Source of the DNA: Nostoc sp. MG11
Lineage (GTDB): Bacteria > Cyanobacteriota > Cyanobacteriia > Cyanobacteriales > Nostocaceae
DNA length: 58,578 bases
Direction: 5' to 3'
NCBI RefSeq assembly: GCF_014904695.1
Contig: NZ_JACXXN010000035.1
Coordinates: 1 to 58,578, forward strand
A model generated the notes under the pieces. That model did no database searches. It was not told the DNA's origin and saw only the letters and a list, made by a program, of their open reading frames with translations. This document shows positions 1-8,898 of the stretch, piece after piece (within the stretch, counting starts at the first letter, position 1; the number at the start of each line of letters is the position of its first letter). The position numbers and the translations under genes are program-made.

Positions 1-2
1 TG

Positions 3-539
3 GCTATGCGGTTGAGTGGGATTGCAACCCTCACTAATATATACGTAAAGCAAATTGCCGATTTATCTGCTCAGTTAGTCGATACGCGCAAAACAACTCC
101 AGGACTGAGGCTTTTGGAAAAATACGCGACTGCTTTGGGTGGGGCGATTAATCACCGCATGGGGTTGGATGATGCGGTGATGATTAAGGACAATCATATT
201 GCGGCGGCTGGAGGAATCGGAGAAGCAATTACTCGCATTCGTTCTCGGATACCTTATCCTCTGACAATAGAAGTAGAGACTGAAAATCTAGAGCAGGTGA
301 AAGAAGCTTTACAGTACAAAGCCAACATTATTATGTTGGACAATATGCCTTTGGAAATGATGCATCAGGCGGTACAGTTGATTCGTCAGCAGGATAGCCA
401 CGTTAAAATTGAAGCATCAGGGAATGTGACTTTGGACACGATTCGTGCTGTAGCAGAGACGGGAGTGGACTATATTTCTAGTAGTGCACCGATTACTCAG
501 TCGAAGTGGTTGGATTTGAGTATGAAAATTCCACTTTAA
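3..539 (+). CDS. nadC: Nicotinate-nucleotide pyrophosphorylase (carboxylating), 3' part
   Basis: This is the C-terminal part of quinolinate phosphoribosyltransferase, which converts quinolinate and PRPP to nicotinate mononucleotide in de novo NAD synthesis. The visible part has DTRKTTPGLR (substrate and PRPP contacts), the HRMGLDDAVMIKDNH segment with conserved His, Arg and Lys, the EVETENLEQ strand, IMLDNM, and the IEASGNV and VDYISSSA strands that close the barrel. The reading frame is open to the left edge, so roughly the first 100 residues lie outside the window and the internal ATG at position 6 is not the real start. The family is very well conserved, so the call is secure. Confidence 0.93.
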   Translation, partial: AMRLSGIATLTNIYVKQIADLSAQLVDTRKTTPGLRLLEKYATALGGAINHRMGLDDAVMIKDNHIAAAGGIGEAITRIRSRIPYPLTIEVETENLEQVKEALQYKANIIMLDNMPLEMMHQAVQLIRQQDSHVKIEASGNVTLDTIRAVAETGVDYISSSAPITQSKWLDLSMKIPL

Positions 540-687
540 ATAATAGCGATCCGTAAAATTCTAAAATCTCGAATGAGTCAAGAAAACTTTTAATTTCACG
601 TAATTATACAGGTGTATCTGTAATCAAAAATCGATTAAAGTTAATTGAAAGGTTTAAAAATATCTATAAATAAGGAACAAAAATTAT

Positions 688-864
688 ATGTCTAGCGGCA
701 TTAATGGTGAAAAAATTGCATCAAATATTGCTCTCTCTTCGTCGAAAATAGCTTTAACGGCATTTGAACATCACATTGAAAAAAAGCTCAATGAGAAGAC
801 AGAAAAACAGGAACCAGAGAGATCAAATTCCAAGATCAATCTCAATGCACCCAAATCCTTCTAA
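688..864 (+). CDS. Small hypothetical ORF overlapping the LRAT-domain gene
   Basis: An ATG-started frame of 58 codons (begins MSSGINGEKIA, ends NLNAPKSF) lies just upstream of the LRAT-fold gene and overlaps its likely ATG at 845 by 20 nt in another frame. Its composition (polar, Ser/Lys/Glu rich, one possible helix) looks more natural than the competing frame over 764-844, which is full of Arg, Gln and Asn. Either it is a small translationally coupled gene, or it is the true N-terminus of the next protein separated by a frameshift. No family is recognised. No strong Shine-Dalgarno is visible; AAGGAAC lies about 10 nt upstream. Confidence 0.4.
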   Translation: MSSGINGEKIASNIALSSSKIALTAFEHHIEKKLNEKTEKQEPERSNSKINLNAPKSF

Positions 865-1639
865 AATTCTTCGATTGTTCGCCGAAGTACAGGATCGTTT
901 GTATGACGGCGACACTGTGAAGAATGCAATTAGTCAAATATCAAAGCATACAAGAGATCAAACTATTATTAAAACTTGTCAAGCTATTTCTGAGATTTTA
1001 GAGATAGACTTTGATAGCGCTTTTGTTAAAATTAGTACAGAATTACACTTCCAAGCAGTTTGCAGACTACAAAAGCATCAAGCCTGGGTGATAAATAAAT
1101 ATAAAGAGAGCAAAAATTATGTAAATGACTATAACTCAAAGTGGTCTGCTACTTTATTGGAAATCATAGATACTCAGTTAGCAAGACTTTCGCAACTAAT
1201 CATACTTTTAGATAGAGAACCTGACATATTTGATAACAATGGTCAGATGATACGTCCAAATGATTTAGTTACATACCCATGTAAAGATCAGGAAGCTAGA
1301 GATTACGATCATTATGGTGTTGTGAGAGCTACCCCCAATGGTTATAGGGTTGCACACTTTTTTACAGGTGAGACAGTAAAACCAGAAGGTAGAATTGTGG
1401 ATGTGGGAATTGGGTATGTTCATTTTGCTTGCTACACATCGGATTGGATATTTAAAGAACGTGCAGAATCAGTTATAGATAGCCAAATTGAAGCTCGTAT
1501 CCACGAATCAAGAGAGAAAATTCTTAATGCAAAAGATAAACTTTGGAACAAACTGAGCTATAACTGCGAACATTGGGCTAGAGAGATGATCTATGGTGAA
1601 GCTAAATCTACCCAAATTGAGAGTTTACGTAAGAAGTAA
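845..1639 (+). CDS. LRAT-domain (NlpC/P60-like fold) protein
   Basis: The C-terminal half carries a lecithin:retinol acyltransferase-type domain. A DLVTYP strand precedes DHYGVV, giving a conserved His (about residue 156 from the ATG at 845), and YNCEHWARE supplies the catalytic Cys (about 241). These are the His and Cys of the circularly permuted papain-like LRAT fold. Bacterial members are thiol acyltransferases or hydrolases of unknown substrate. The N-terminal half (residues 1-130) is helical and unassigned. An earlier TTG at 764 would add 27 residues of unnatural, Arg/Gln-rich sequence, so the ATG at 845 is preferred, but a frameshift joining the upstream 58-codon frame is possible. Domain call is good, substrate unknown. 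Confidence 0.65.
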   Translation: MHPNPSKILRLFAEVQDRLYDGDTVKNAISQISKHTRDQTIIKTCQAISEILEIDFDSAFVKISTELHFQAVCRLQKHQAWVINKYKESKNYVNDYNSKWSATLLEIIDTQLARLSQLIILLDREPDIFDNNGQMIRPNDLVTYPCKDQEARDYDHYGVVRATPNGYRVAHFFTGETVKPEGRIVDVGIGYVHFACYTSDWIFKERAESVIDSQIEARIHESREKILNAKDKLWNKLSYNCEHWAREMIYGEAKSTQIESLRKK

Positions 1640-1773
1640 GAGCTTTAACACTATGTCGCGTGAAATAAACGAGTGATCCCAATAGCTTCTTTTCTATTCT
1701 CTATCTTTTAGATGAAGGGCTAATTTTGGTTAGGCTAGGATGTGAATAACAAGAGCGAAGACTAGCGATCGCT

Positions 1774-2329
1774 ATGACCCTAACTACTGCTAAATGGACA
1801 ATAGACGAGTATCACCGCATGATTGCAGCAGGTATCTTGGATGATCGGCGTGTGAAACTACTCAAGGGGGAAATTGTCGAAATATCACCGGAAGGGGAAC
1901 CTCACGCTTATTTCAGTAGTGAAGCAGGGGAATATCTAATTAAATTGTTAGGCGATCGCGCGCAATTATTCGTCTAGATAAGCCAATTACGCTCTCTAAC
2001 AACTCTGAGCCTGAGCCTGACATTGCTATTGTGCAATGATTAGGGCGTGAATACCTAAAACATCACCCTTATCCTGAAAATATTTTTTGGCTGATTGAAT
2101 ATTCAGATTCCAGTTTAGACAAGGACTTAGAAACGAAAACTAAAATCTATGCAGAGGTCAACATTCCTGAATCTGGGTAGTTAACCTCAAAAGAAGACAG
2201 CTTGTGATGTTTCAAGACCCCCAAGATGGGGAATATAGATCAAAGTTTACACTAACGGTTGGGATAATTTATCCAGTTGCATTTCCGAATGTAGCTGTAT
2301 CAGTAGGTGCTATTGTCGTCGGTAGGTGA
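1774..2329 (+). pseudogene. Decayed Uma2-family (DUF820) endonuclease gene
   Basis: The first 67 codons read as a normal Uma2 N-terminus (WTIDEYHRMIAAGILDDRRV, then KLLKGEIVEISPEG). After a premature stop at 1975-1977, other frames continue the family pattern: SEPEPDIAIV, ENIFWLIEYSDSSLDKDLETK, KIYAEVNIPE, and a C-terminal VAFPNVAVSVG, with stops and frame changes between them. Uma2 proteins have a PD-(D/E)XK nuclease-like fold and are greatly expanded in filamentous cyanobacteria. Several independent lesions make a sequencing error unlikely, so this is a relic. An intact member lies at 9875-10672. Confidence 0.85.
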
Positions 2330-2727
2330 GTGTAAAGTGTGCGATCGCTTTACCAATTTCCTGAATTTCATCTAGATTATGGTGGTTCTCGGTTGGGTGC
2401 AATTTATAGTAACAGTACTAGGTGAACCATTCATTCAAAAATCTTTTTGGTTGGTTGCTTTACTGAAAGCATCGGGTGACAGTAAAAAAGGAAAGTTACA
2501 GGCGGCTCAGACTTATACGGTAAAGCCTTTTGGTAGTAGGTTTATACTAGTATTGAACCAAAATAAGCACGCCTAAAAAATGACATTGGTCAAAGACTTG
2601 GAAAACTGGATAGTGAGAAAGCAACGGGCCGCGCGATCAAGCCGGTTAAGAATCGAATTGCAGCACACCCAGCACGGCTGTTGTTTAGATAACTGGTCAA
2701 AGTCTACAGTCCAATGGAAACTAAAAA
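2330..2727. other. Intergenic stretch with no recognisable gene
   Basis: About 400 nt between the Uma2 relic and the ABC exporter. An ATG frame at 2379-2576 could encode 65 residues (begins MVVLGWVQFIV), but it matches no family I know and has no convincing ribosome binding site. A further open stretch at about 2580-2690 is equally unassigned. The DNA looks like decayed coding sequence. The promoter of the ABC exporter should lie in its distal part. Confidence 0.4.
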
Positions 2728-4557
2728 ATGCCTAGAGTGAAACGAAATGCGTTACACCAATCACTGATGGTTTTTCGCTACAGTGGAAGGGCTGTAAGCT
2801 TGGTATGGACTACTAGCCACTCACTCACCATTATTCTGGCTACTTTAACTTTAGTGGCTGGTCTTTTACCAGCTGCGATCGCCTACATCAGTAAATTAAT
2901 TGTTGATGCAGTAGTTTTTATTTCACAGGGTAATACACAGAACAATAGTCTTATCAATAGTTCTCACCCTCTGTTATACGTGGGATTAGAAGCATTCGCT
3001 GTAGTTTTACTAGCAGGTAGTCAAAGAGGAATCAGTGTTTGTCAGTCGTTGTTACGAGCGTTACTTGGTCAGCGAGTGAATGTACTTATTCTGGAAAAGG
3101 CACTGACACTCGATCTGTGGCAATTTGAAGACTCAGAATTCTATGATAAATTGAGCAATGCACGGCGAGAAGCATCAGTTCGTCCTCTTTCCCTAATAAA
3201 CCGCACTTTTGGGCTAGTGCAAAGTGCTGTTTCTCTTGTTACCTATGGCGTTTTACTAGTTAAATTCTCACTTTGGGCAGTAGTGGCGCTGATTTTGGCA
3301 GCTATGCCTGCATTCATTGCAGAAACGAAGTTTGCTGGAGAAGCCTTTCGCCTGTTTAGTTGGCGTACGCCAGAAACCCGCCAACAGCATTACTTAGAAA
3401 ATCTACTGGCGAGAGAAGACTTCGTTACAGAAGTCAAACTTTACCAGTTGGGTCAGATGCTACTAGGACGTTATCGCAACCTTTTTCATCAACTCTACGG
3501 CGAAGACCGAGATCTAACTCTGCGACGCGGACTGTGGGGATATCTTCTAAGTTTAGTGAGTACTGCCGCTTTTTACATGGCATACGCTTGGATTGTCCTG
3601 GAAACAGCGGTGGGTAGGGTTTCCTTGGGAGATATGACAATGTATCTAATTGTATTCCGTCAAGGACAGTCTACTTTCTCTGGTATCCTCACGAATATTG
3701 GAGGGGTGTATGAAGACAACCTATATTTATCAAATCTATACAACTTTTTAGAAGAAAAAGTCCCAAAATCTTGGGGGAAAGCTATCAAAGGTTTAAATCC
3801 TCAAGATGGTATCCGCTTCGAGAATGTATCGTTTAGTTATCCAGGAAGTTCAAAGCCTGCTTTGACAAACATCTCGCTACAATTGAAACCCGGAGAGAAA
3901 CTTGCAATTGTCGGTGAAAACGGTTCTGGTAAAACTACTTTAATCAAATTACTTACTCGACTTTATACCCCTGATTCTGGACGTATCTTACTAGAAGGTT
4001 TGGATTTGCAGGAATGGGATGTAGATGTGCTACGGCGTCGCATTGGTGTAATTTTCCAAAACTTTGTTCGCTACCAGTTTACTGTAGGGGAAAATATTGG
4101 CGTGGGTGATGTAGAGTACCTAGAAGACAAAACGCGTTGGCAAATTGCTGCCCAAAAAGGCATGGCGCAACCTTTTATTCAACAATTGCCCCAAAGCTTC
4201 CAAACCCAGCTTGGCCGTTGGTTCAAGGGAGGACAGGAACTCTCTGGAGGACAGTGGCAGAAAATTGCTCTGGCACGTGCTTTTATGCGAACTCAAGCTG
4301 ATATTTTGGTGTTGGATGAACCAACATCGGCAATGGATGCCCAAGCTGAGTTTGATATTTTTAATCATTTTCGCAGCCTTACTCAAAGTCAGATGGTATT
4401 CTTGATTTCCCATCGTTTTTCGACGGTACGTATGGCCGATAAAATTGTGGTTATAGAAGATGGGAAAGTTGTGGAACAGGGAACTCACGAGGAATTGTTG
4501 CAGGTTAAAGGGCGCTATGCCAGATTGTTTTCATTACAAGCAGCAGGGTATCAGTAG
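2728..4557 (+). CDS. ABC exporter, fused permease and ATPase half-transporter
   Basis: A 609-residue type IV (exporter-fold) half-transporter that should act as a dimer in the inner membrane. The N-terminal 330 residues hold the membrane helices (around 30-60, 80-105, 165-205, 270-320). The C-terminal ATPase has Walker A GENGSGKTT (about 395-403), a Q-loop (VIFQNF), signature LSGGQ (about 505), Walker B ILVLDEPTSAMD and the H-loop SHRFST. The DEPTSAMDAQAEFDIF wording is typical of bacterial peptide or lipid exporters of the MsbA/MdlB group. Substrate cannot be told from sequence. It stands alone, with decayed DNA upstream and the DUF4126 gene 175 nt downstream. Confidence 0.9.
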   Translation: MPRVKRNALHQSLMVFRYSGRAVSLVWTTSHSLTIILATLTLVAGLLPAAIAYISKLIVDAVVFISQGNTQNNSLINSSHPLLYVGLEAFAVVLLAGSQRGISVCQSLLRALLGQRVNVLILEKALTLDLWQFEDSEFYDKLSNARREASVRPLSLINRTFGLVQSAVSLVTYGVLLVKFSLWAVVALILAAMPAFIAETKFAGEAFRLFSWRTPETRQQHYLENLLAREDFVTEVKLYQLGQMLLGRYRNLFHQLYGEDRDLTLRRGLWGYLLSLVSTAAFYMAYAWIVLETAVGRVSLGDMTMYLIVFRQGQSTFSGILTNIGGVYEDNLYLSNLYNFLEEKVPKSWGKAIKGLNPQDGIRFENVSFSYPGSSKPALTNISLQLKPGEKLAIVGENGSGKTTLIKLLTRLYTPDSGRILLEGLDLQEWDVDVLRRRIGVIFQNFVRYQFTVGENIGVGDVEYLEDKTRWQIAAQKGMAQPFIQQLPQSFQTQLGRWFKGGQELSGGQWQKIALARAFMRTQADILVLDEPTSAMDAQAEFDIFNHFRSLTQSQMVFLISHRFSTVRMADKIVVIEDGKVVEQGTHEELLQVKGRYARLFSLQAAGYQ

Positions 4558-4732
4558 GAAAGGAGATGGCATTGACGGTAATAAAGTTAATGCACGACTC
4601 TCACCAGATAAAGCGTTGTCAATACCCATATAGTAGGATGAAATATTTCTGCACAGTCTCTTATCCTGTGATCAAAGCTTAGAGTTGTCGCTCCCATCAG
4701 CTCAAAAATCGAAAAACCATTAGGAGGATAAC

Positions 4733-5359
4733 TTGAGTCCTACTATTGATTTCAATACTTTATTCAATCTCAATACATTTATCGAATTATTACTGGGTAT
4801 CAGTTTAAGCGCGGCGGCTGGCTTTAGAGTTTTTGTACCACTGCTGGCACTAAGTGTAGCTTCAGTTGTTGGACATTTAGATTTGCCCACTGACTTTGAT
4901 TGGGTAGAAACACCTCAAGCTTTAATTGTATTTGCGATCGCTTGTTTGCTTGAAATCAGCGGTTATTACGTTCCTTGGTTGGATCATCTGCTGGATATTG
5001 TTTCCACGCCTGCGGCAATTATTGCTGGGACGATTGTAACAGCATCTCTTGCTCCTGAGATGAATCCACTGGCGCAATGGACGTTAGCTTTAGTTGCAGG
5101 TGGTGGAACCGCCGGGTTAACTAAGGGATTAATGAACATCTTGCGGCTTGGGTCTACGGGTGTCTCAGGTGGATTAACTAATCCAGTTTTTTCAACCACT
5201 GAACTGGTTATCGCTATTGTACTGTCTGTATTAGCGATCGCTTTACCAGTGGTAGCGGGAATCATTGTAATTGGTGTTCTAATAATAGCTATTCAAAGAA
5301 TCTGGAAGTTCTTTAGTAGCAAGTCATCTTCTCAACCTAATCAAACTGTCTCTTCATAA
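4733..5359 (+). CDS. DUF4126 family membrane protein
   Basis: A 208-residue hydrophobic protein with the DUF4126 pattern: ELLLGISLSAAAGFRVFVPLL near the N-terminus, a glycine-rich AGGGTAGLTKG loop, NPVFSTTEL, and four to five membrane segments. Function is unknown. The start is a TTG at 4733 preceded by a perfect TAGGAGGAT Shine-Dalgarno at 4721-4729, so the non-ATG start is well supported. The C-terminal tail (KSSSQPNQTVSS) is polar. Confidence 0.85.
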   Translation: MSPTIDFNTLFNLNTFIELLLGISLSAAAGFRVFVPLLALSVASVVGHLDLPTDFDWVETPQALIVFAIACLLEISGYYVPWLDHLLDIVSTPAAIIAGTIVTASLAPEMNPLAQWTLALVAGGGTAGLTKGLMNILRLGSTGVSGGLTNPVFSTTELVIAIVLSVLAIALPVVAGIIVIGVLIIAIQRIWKFFSSKSSSQPNQTVSS

Positions 5360-5499
5360 AGAGATTTGCTAACACGAACAGCATAACAATAAAGTTGCAC
5401 ATCGCGTTACTTGCTATTTTTACGAGCCTACAAAAGCTTGTAATAAAAGTCCAATAAGCGTGATGTGTTTTTAATCACATTATTTCGTAATATTTACTT

Positions 5500-5700
5500 C
5501 ATACTTTTGGTAGAGGTGCAGGTGAAACACCAACCGTTAAGTTCTTGAAGGGTGTTAAGCTGAGCTTGCGAGGATTTCCAGACACTTTAACGATTAGCCC
5601 TCGTGTTTACAACCAAGTCTGGGAATCCTCTCGGGTTTCCTATATTATCTGCTATTGGTCTGGGTAATATCTTCACTAACCCAGGTAACGTATAAGCCTG
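5500..5700. other. Gene-free spacer with strong imperfect hairpins, possible RNA or repeat
   Basis: The 422-nt spacer between convergent genes (5360-5781) has no credible ORF but holds conspicuous dyads. A 14-bp stem pairs 5570-5583 with 5617-5630 (one G.U), enclosing a 33-nt loop. A second, 6-bp GC-rich stem pairs 5660-5665 with 5679-5684. It is followed by junk-like sequence. The stems could belong to a small RNA, a palindromic repeat, or act as terminators for the two flanking genes. No known RNA family is recognised. Confidence 0.35.
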
Positions 5701-5781
5701 GTAAAAAGTCATTTGTTTAAGAGTTAAGGGTCAAAAGTTCAGTTGTCATTTGTCCTGCTTTTCCTACCCTCGCACATCCAG

Positions 5782-7236
5782 TCATCTCCCCTTCATTTCC
5801 TGCCGTTCTTTGAGTTTTAGCATGATTTCCGCGTGCATCTCGCGAGTAATAGGGTAGAAATACGTTAAAAATAAGCCACAAATTAAACAAATAGTAGGCA
5901 AAGGCCCAATGGCTATGCGAATAGCTAATAGTGCAGAATCAGGTTGTATGGGTAGTGTGCTTTGTCCTGGTACAGATTCTTTAAAACCATATACTTGCAA
6001 AGCATTACCTACTATAAATAGCCCGAAAGCTAAACCAAATTTTTGCAGCAAAACCATGAAGCCGTAAAAAATCCCTTCTCGGCGTTGTCCGGTTTGGAGT
6101 TCATCTAATTCAATTACATCTGGAATCATCGACCAGGGAACTAGATAAGCTGTGGAAACTCCAAAACCTGCCATCACAGCCATTAAATACATCAAACCTA
6201 TTTGACCAGGCTGCAAAAAAAACAGTCCGGCTGCTGCTATTATCCATAAACTCATTCCCATAAAATAAACAACTTTTTTCCCCACTTTTTTGCTCAATGC
6301 ACCCCAGACAAATAGCATAACTAAGGCGGTTCCTTGGACTGCAATCATAACTGTAGGTACGTCTGATTCTTGGAGGCGCATACAGTTGACTGCAAAGTAA
6401 GGAATAATGCTGGCTGTTATCTGCACGCCTAACCAAGAAAAAAGATATATACCGATAACAAATAGAAAAGGTCGATTTTTGAAGACGATTTTTAGCTGTT
6501 CGCCGATGGGAATAGATGGCGGTTCTTCAAGTTGAATGCGTTTTGCTTCAAAAGCTAAAATGCGATCGCGTGTTCCAAAAACGCACCAATACAACGACAA
6601 TATAGAAATTACAGTGCAAATTGCTGCTAAAACTATATATTGTTGCTGGCGATCGGCAATCTGAGAAAAAACAATTTTCGATAAAATCAGCGATAGAATG
6701 CTGCCACCAATGGAAAACGTAAAGCGAAAGCTGTTGAGGCTAGTACGTTCGTCATAATCCTGAGTTAGTTCTGGAGTCATTGCCGTATAAGGCAAATTTA
6801 CAACGGTGTAAAAAACCTGAGATATCAACCCAATTGCTACGTAATACCAGAATAACGGCCAAATGTTATTACTCTGTTCAGCACTAAATTGCGGTACAAT
6901 CCACTGCAAGAAAAAGAAAATTCCAAAGGGAATTGCTCCATACAACAGCCAAGGAAGACGACGACCCCAACGACGAGATTTTGTTTTATCAGTCAGTAAC
7001 CCAACCATTGGATCGTTTACCGCATCCCAGATTTTACCAATCATCAAAATACTGCCAGCTAAACCCGCCGGAATACCAGCAACATTGGTAAAGAAAACTA
7101 GCAGAAAAAAGATGGAGATATTTGCAGTAATCGCTGGACCTAAATCCCCTGCACCATAAGCCAGTTTTGTTTTAAAAGGCAATTTTTCACTTTCAAGAGT
7201 TCGTTGGGCATCGCCATCAGCGGTTGAATCGTTCAT
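5782..7236 (-). CDS. MFS transporter of the GPH (MelB-like) cation-symporter group
   Basis: A 484-residue permease with about 12 membrane helices. The N-terminal KLAYGAGDLGPA and the DPMVGLLTDKTKSRRWGRRLPW loop are hallmarks of the glycoside-pentoside-hexuronide:cation symporter family, whose best-known member is melibiose carrier MelB. MTPELTQDYDERTSLNSFR and the ELDELQTGQRREGIFYG loop in the second half also fit. Cyanobacterial members are common but their substrates are mostly undefined, so a sugar-like solute is only an inference. The gene faces the DUF4126 gene, and its 5' end lies 73 nt from a divergently transcribed phosphoribosyltransferase. Confidence 0.88.
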   Translation of the reverse strand: MNDSTADGDAQRTLESEKLPFKTKLAYGAGDLGPAITANISIFFLLVFFTNVAGIPAGLAGSILMIGKIWDAVNDPMVGLLTDKTKSRRWGRRLPWLLYGAIPFGIFFFLQWIVPQFSAEQSNNIWPLFWYYVAIGLISQVFYTVVNLPYTAMTPELTQDYDERTSLNSFRFTFSIGGSILSLILSKIVFSQIADRQQQYIVLAAICTVISILSLYWCVFGTRDRILAFEAKRIQLEEPPSIPIGEQLKIVFKNRPFLFVIGIYLFSWLGVQITASIIPYFAVNCMRLQESDVPTVMIAVQGTALVMLFVWGALSKKVGKKVVYFMGMSLWIIAAAGLFFLQPGQIGLMYLMAVMAGFGVSTAYLVPWSMIPDVIELDELQTGQRREGIFYGFMVLLQKFGLAFGLFIVGNALQVYGFKESVPGQSTLPIQPDSALLAIRIAIGPLPTICLICGLFLTYFYPITREMHAEIMLKLKERQEMKGR

Positions 7237-7309
7237 AATATCTTGCGATCATACTAAAATAAAAAGCTTGCGTTTGCCTTACTAGCGATTAATCACTTCC
7301 TTCAACCTT

Positions 7310-7828
7310 ATGCCAGACATTTACGTTTCTTGGTCAGATTATCACCAAAAAATCGAACAACTGGCTATTCAGATTTATCAATCCGGTTGGGAATTCAACC
7401 AGATTATCTGTCTTGCTAGAGGAGGACTGCGAGTTGGAGATATTCTGTCTCGTATATACCAGCAACCGCTGGCAATTTTAGCAGCATCATCTTACAGTGG
7501 CCCTGGCAAGCAGGAAAGAAGTAATTTAATCTTCTCGCATCACTTGACAATGACTACCGAGAAGTTAGGTTCGCGCATTCTCCTTGTGGATGACTTGGTA
7601 GACTCTGGGATCACACTCCAGCAAACTATACCTTGGCTCAAGCAAAATAGCGATTTCCTAATTGAAGAAATTCGCACCGCGGTACTTTGGTATAAAGCCT
7701 GTTCAGTTATAACACCTGATTACTACGTAGATTACCTATCCGACAACCCTTGGATTCATCAACCTTTTGAACACTACGAGTATATGAATCCCGCAGAACT
7801 TGCAGCCAAGATAAGTCAGCCATGCTGA
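7310..7828 (+). CDS. Phosphoribosyltransferase family protein
   Basis: A 172-residue type I PRTase. The PRPP-binding motif is ILLVDDLVDSGITL (about residues 94-107), and the N-terminal IICLARGGLRVGDILSR loop is typical of the xanthine/hypoxanthine-guanine subgroup. It most likely transfers a purine base onto PRPP, but whether the natural base is xanthine, guanine or hypoxanthine cannot be read directly. It is transcribed away from the MFS permease with a 73-nt shared promoter region, so a transporter-salvage pairing is possible but unproven. Confidence 0.85.
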   Translation: MPDIYVSWSDYHQKIEQLAIQIYQSGWEFNQIICLARGGLRVGDILSRIYQQPLAILAASSYSGPGKQERSNLIFSHHLTMTTEKLGSRILLVDDLVDSGITLQQTIPWLKQNSDFLIEEIRTAVLWYKACSVITPDYYVDYLSDNPWIHQPFEHYEYMNPAELAAKISQPC

Positions 7829-7885
7829 ACGGGGAGGAGGAGAAGCGAGGGTAGAGGATCAAATGACCAATGACAAATAACTAAA

Positions 7886-8803
7886 TCAAAACAGCCACAG
7901 CCAAACTGGGAGAGTCAGCAGTAATACAATACCTCCGCCTGCTAAGGCAGTCACAGCGAAATCGCAATCAAGATTGAAGGTTTCGGCAATTACTAGGGTG
8001 GCGAAGGCTGGAGGCATTGCCATTTGTAACACAATCACCTGTGCGGCGGAACCAGTTACACCAAAAAATGGTAAAGTGCTTCCTAAAATCAAGGGAACTA
8101 GCAGCATTTTGATTACTAAGCTTATCCCTGCCTGTGGTAGGCTATGCCAAGAATTGAGCCGCGAGAGTCGCATTCCAATTAACACCAGAGACAAAGCAAC
8201 AGTACTCCAGGCAAGTTTTTCTAGGCAGAATTCCACTACTGGGGGGATTTTTACCTGTCGAAACAGTAAGCCTAAGCCGAAACTCCATAAAGCAGGATTA
8301 ATTAAGATTGCTTTAGCAATTTGCCAATAATTGCTGACGCTGCTGCCAAAATGAGATGCAAGCGCCACACCCAAGGCATAAGCTCCGAAGAGTGACCCCA
8401 GTAAATCGTAGAATAATGCCCAGGCAAAGTACTCTTGTCCAGCTATTGCTAAAGTGATGGGAAAGCCTAGATAACCTGTGTTACCTACCATTGCTGCCAG
8501 GATTAAACTACCCTGAGTTGATTGTTGGGGAATGGTATTTGTGAAATAGGCTTGCACTTTAATTCCCAACCAAGCTAAAAATGCCCCTAGTAAAATAGCT
8601 AAATAGGCGATCGCAGGTGCAATCCAAATTTGCGCCGATAAGTCAGCTTGGCGTAAAAAAGCTACTATGCTTATAGGTACTCCCACCCAGAAAAGTGTTT
8701 GCCCCAAAAGATTGGGCACTGTGTTAGGTAATTTACGTCCCAAAATAAATCCTACTAGGACTAATCCCACCAGCTTGACGTATAGTTCTAGGAGATTTGT
8801 CAA
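7886..8803 (-). CDS. AEC-family (auxin efflux carrier-like) transporter
   Basis: A 305-residue protein of about ten membrane helices, of the bile/arsenite/riboflavin carrier superfamily and the AEC group. Typical features are the N-terminal LVGFILGRKLPN, the GNTGYLGFPITLAIAG loop, and the C-terminal LQMAMPPAFATLVIAETFNLD segment with the characteristic PP and the acidic residue. Bacterial AEC members export or import small organic acids such as malate or malonate; the substrate here is unknown. The start is TTG at 8803, chosen because the first helix begins at once and no nearby ATG is in frame. Confidence 0.85.
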   Translation of the reverse strand: MTNLLELYVKLVGLVLVGFILGRKLPNTVPNLLGQTLFWVGVPISIVAFLRQADLSAQIWIAPAIAYLAILLGAFLAWLGIKVQAYFTNTIPQQSTQGSLILAAMVGNTGYLGFPITLAIAGQEYFAWALFYDLLGSLFGAYALGVALASHFGSSVSNYWQIAKAILINPALWSFGLGLLFRQVKIPPVVEFCLEKLAWSTVALSLVLIGMRLSRLNSWHSLPQAGISLVIKMLLVPLILGSTLPFFGVTGSAAQVIVLQMAMPPAFATLVIAETFNLDCDFAVTALAGGGIVLLLTLPVWLWLF

Positions 8804-8898
8804 GATTACGCCTAGGAATACAGATGTAAAATGTTACCCAATATGTTTATTTCTGTCCAGTCTACAATCTGTTATAAATCAAAAGCAGGAGTTGACCT

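Noticed and set aside
4120-4488. A 122-residue minus-strand frame inside the ABC exporter
   Set aside because: It is antisense to the conserved ATPase domain and has no family pattern.
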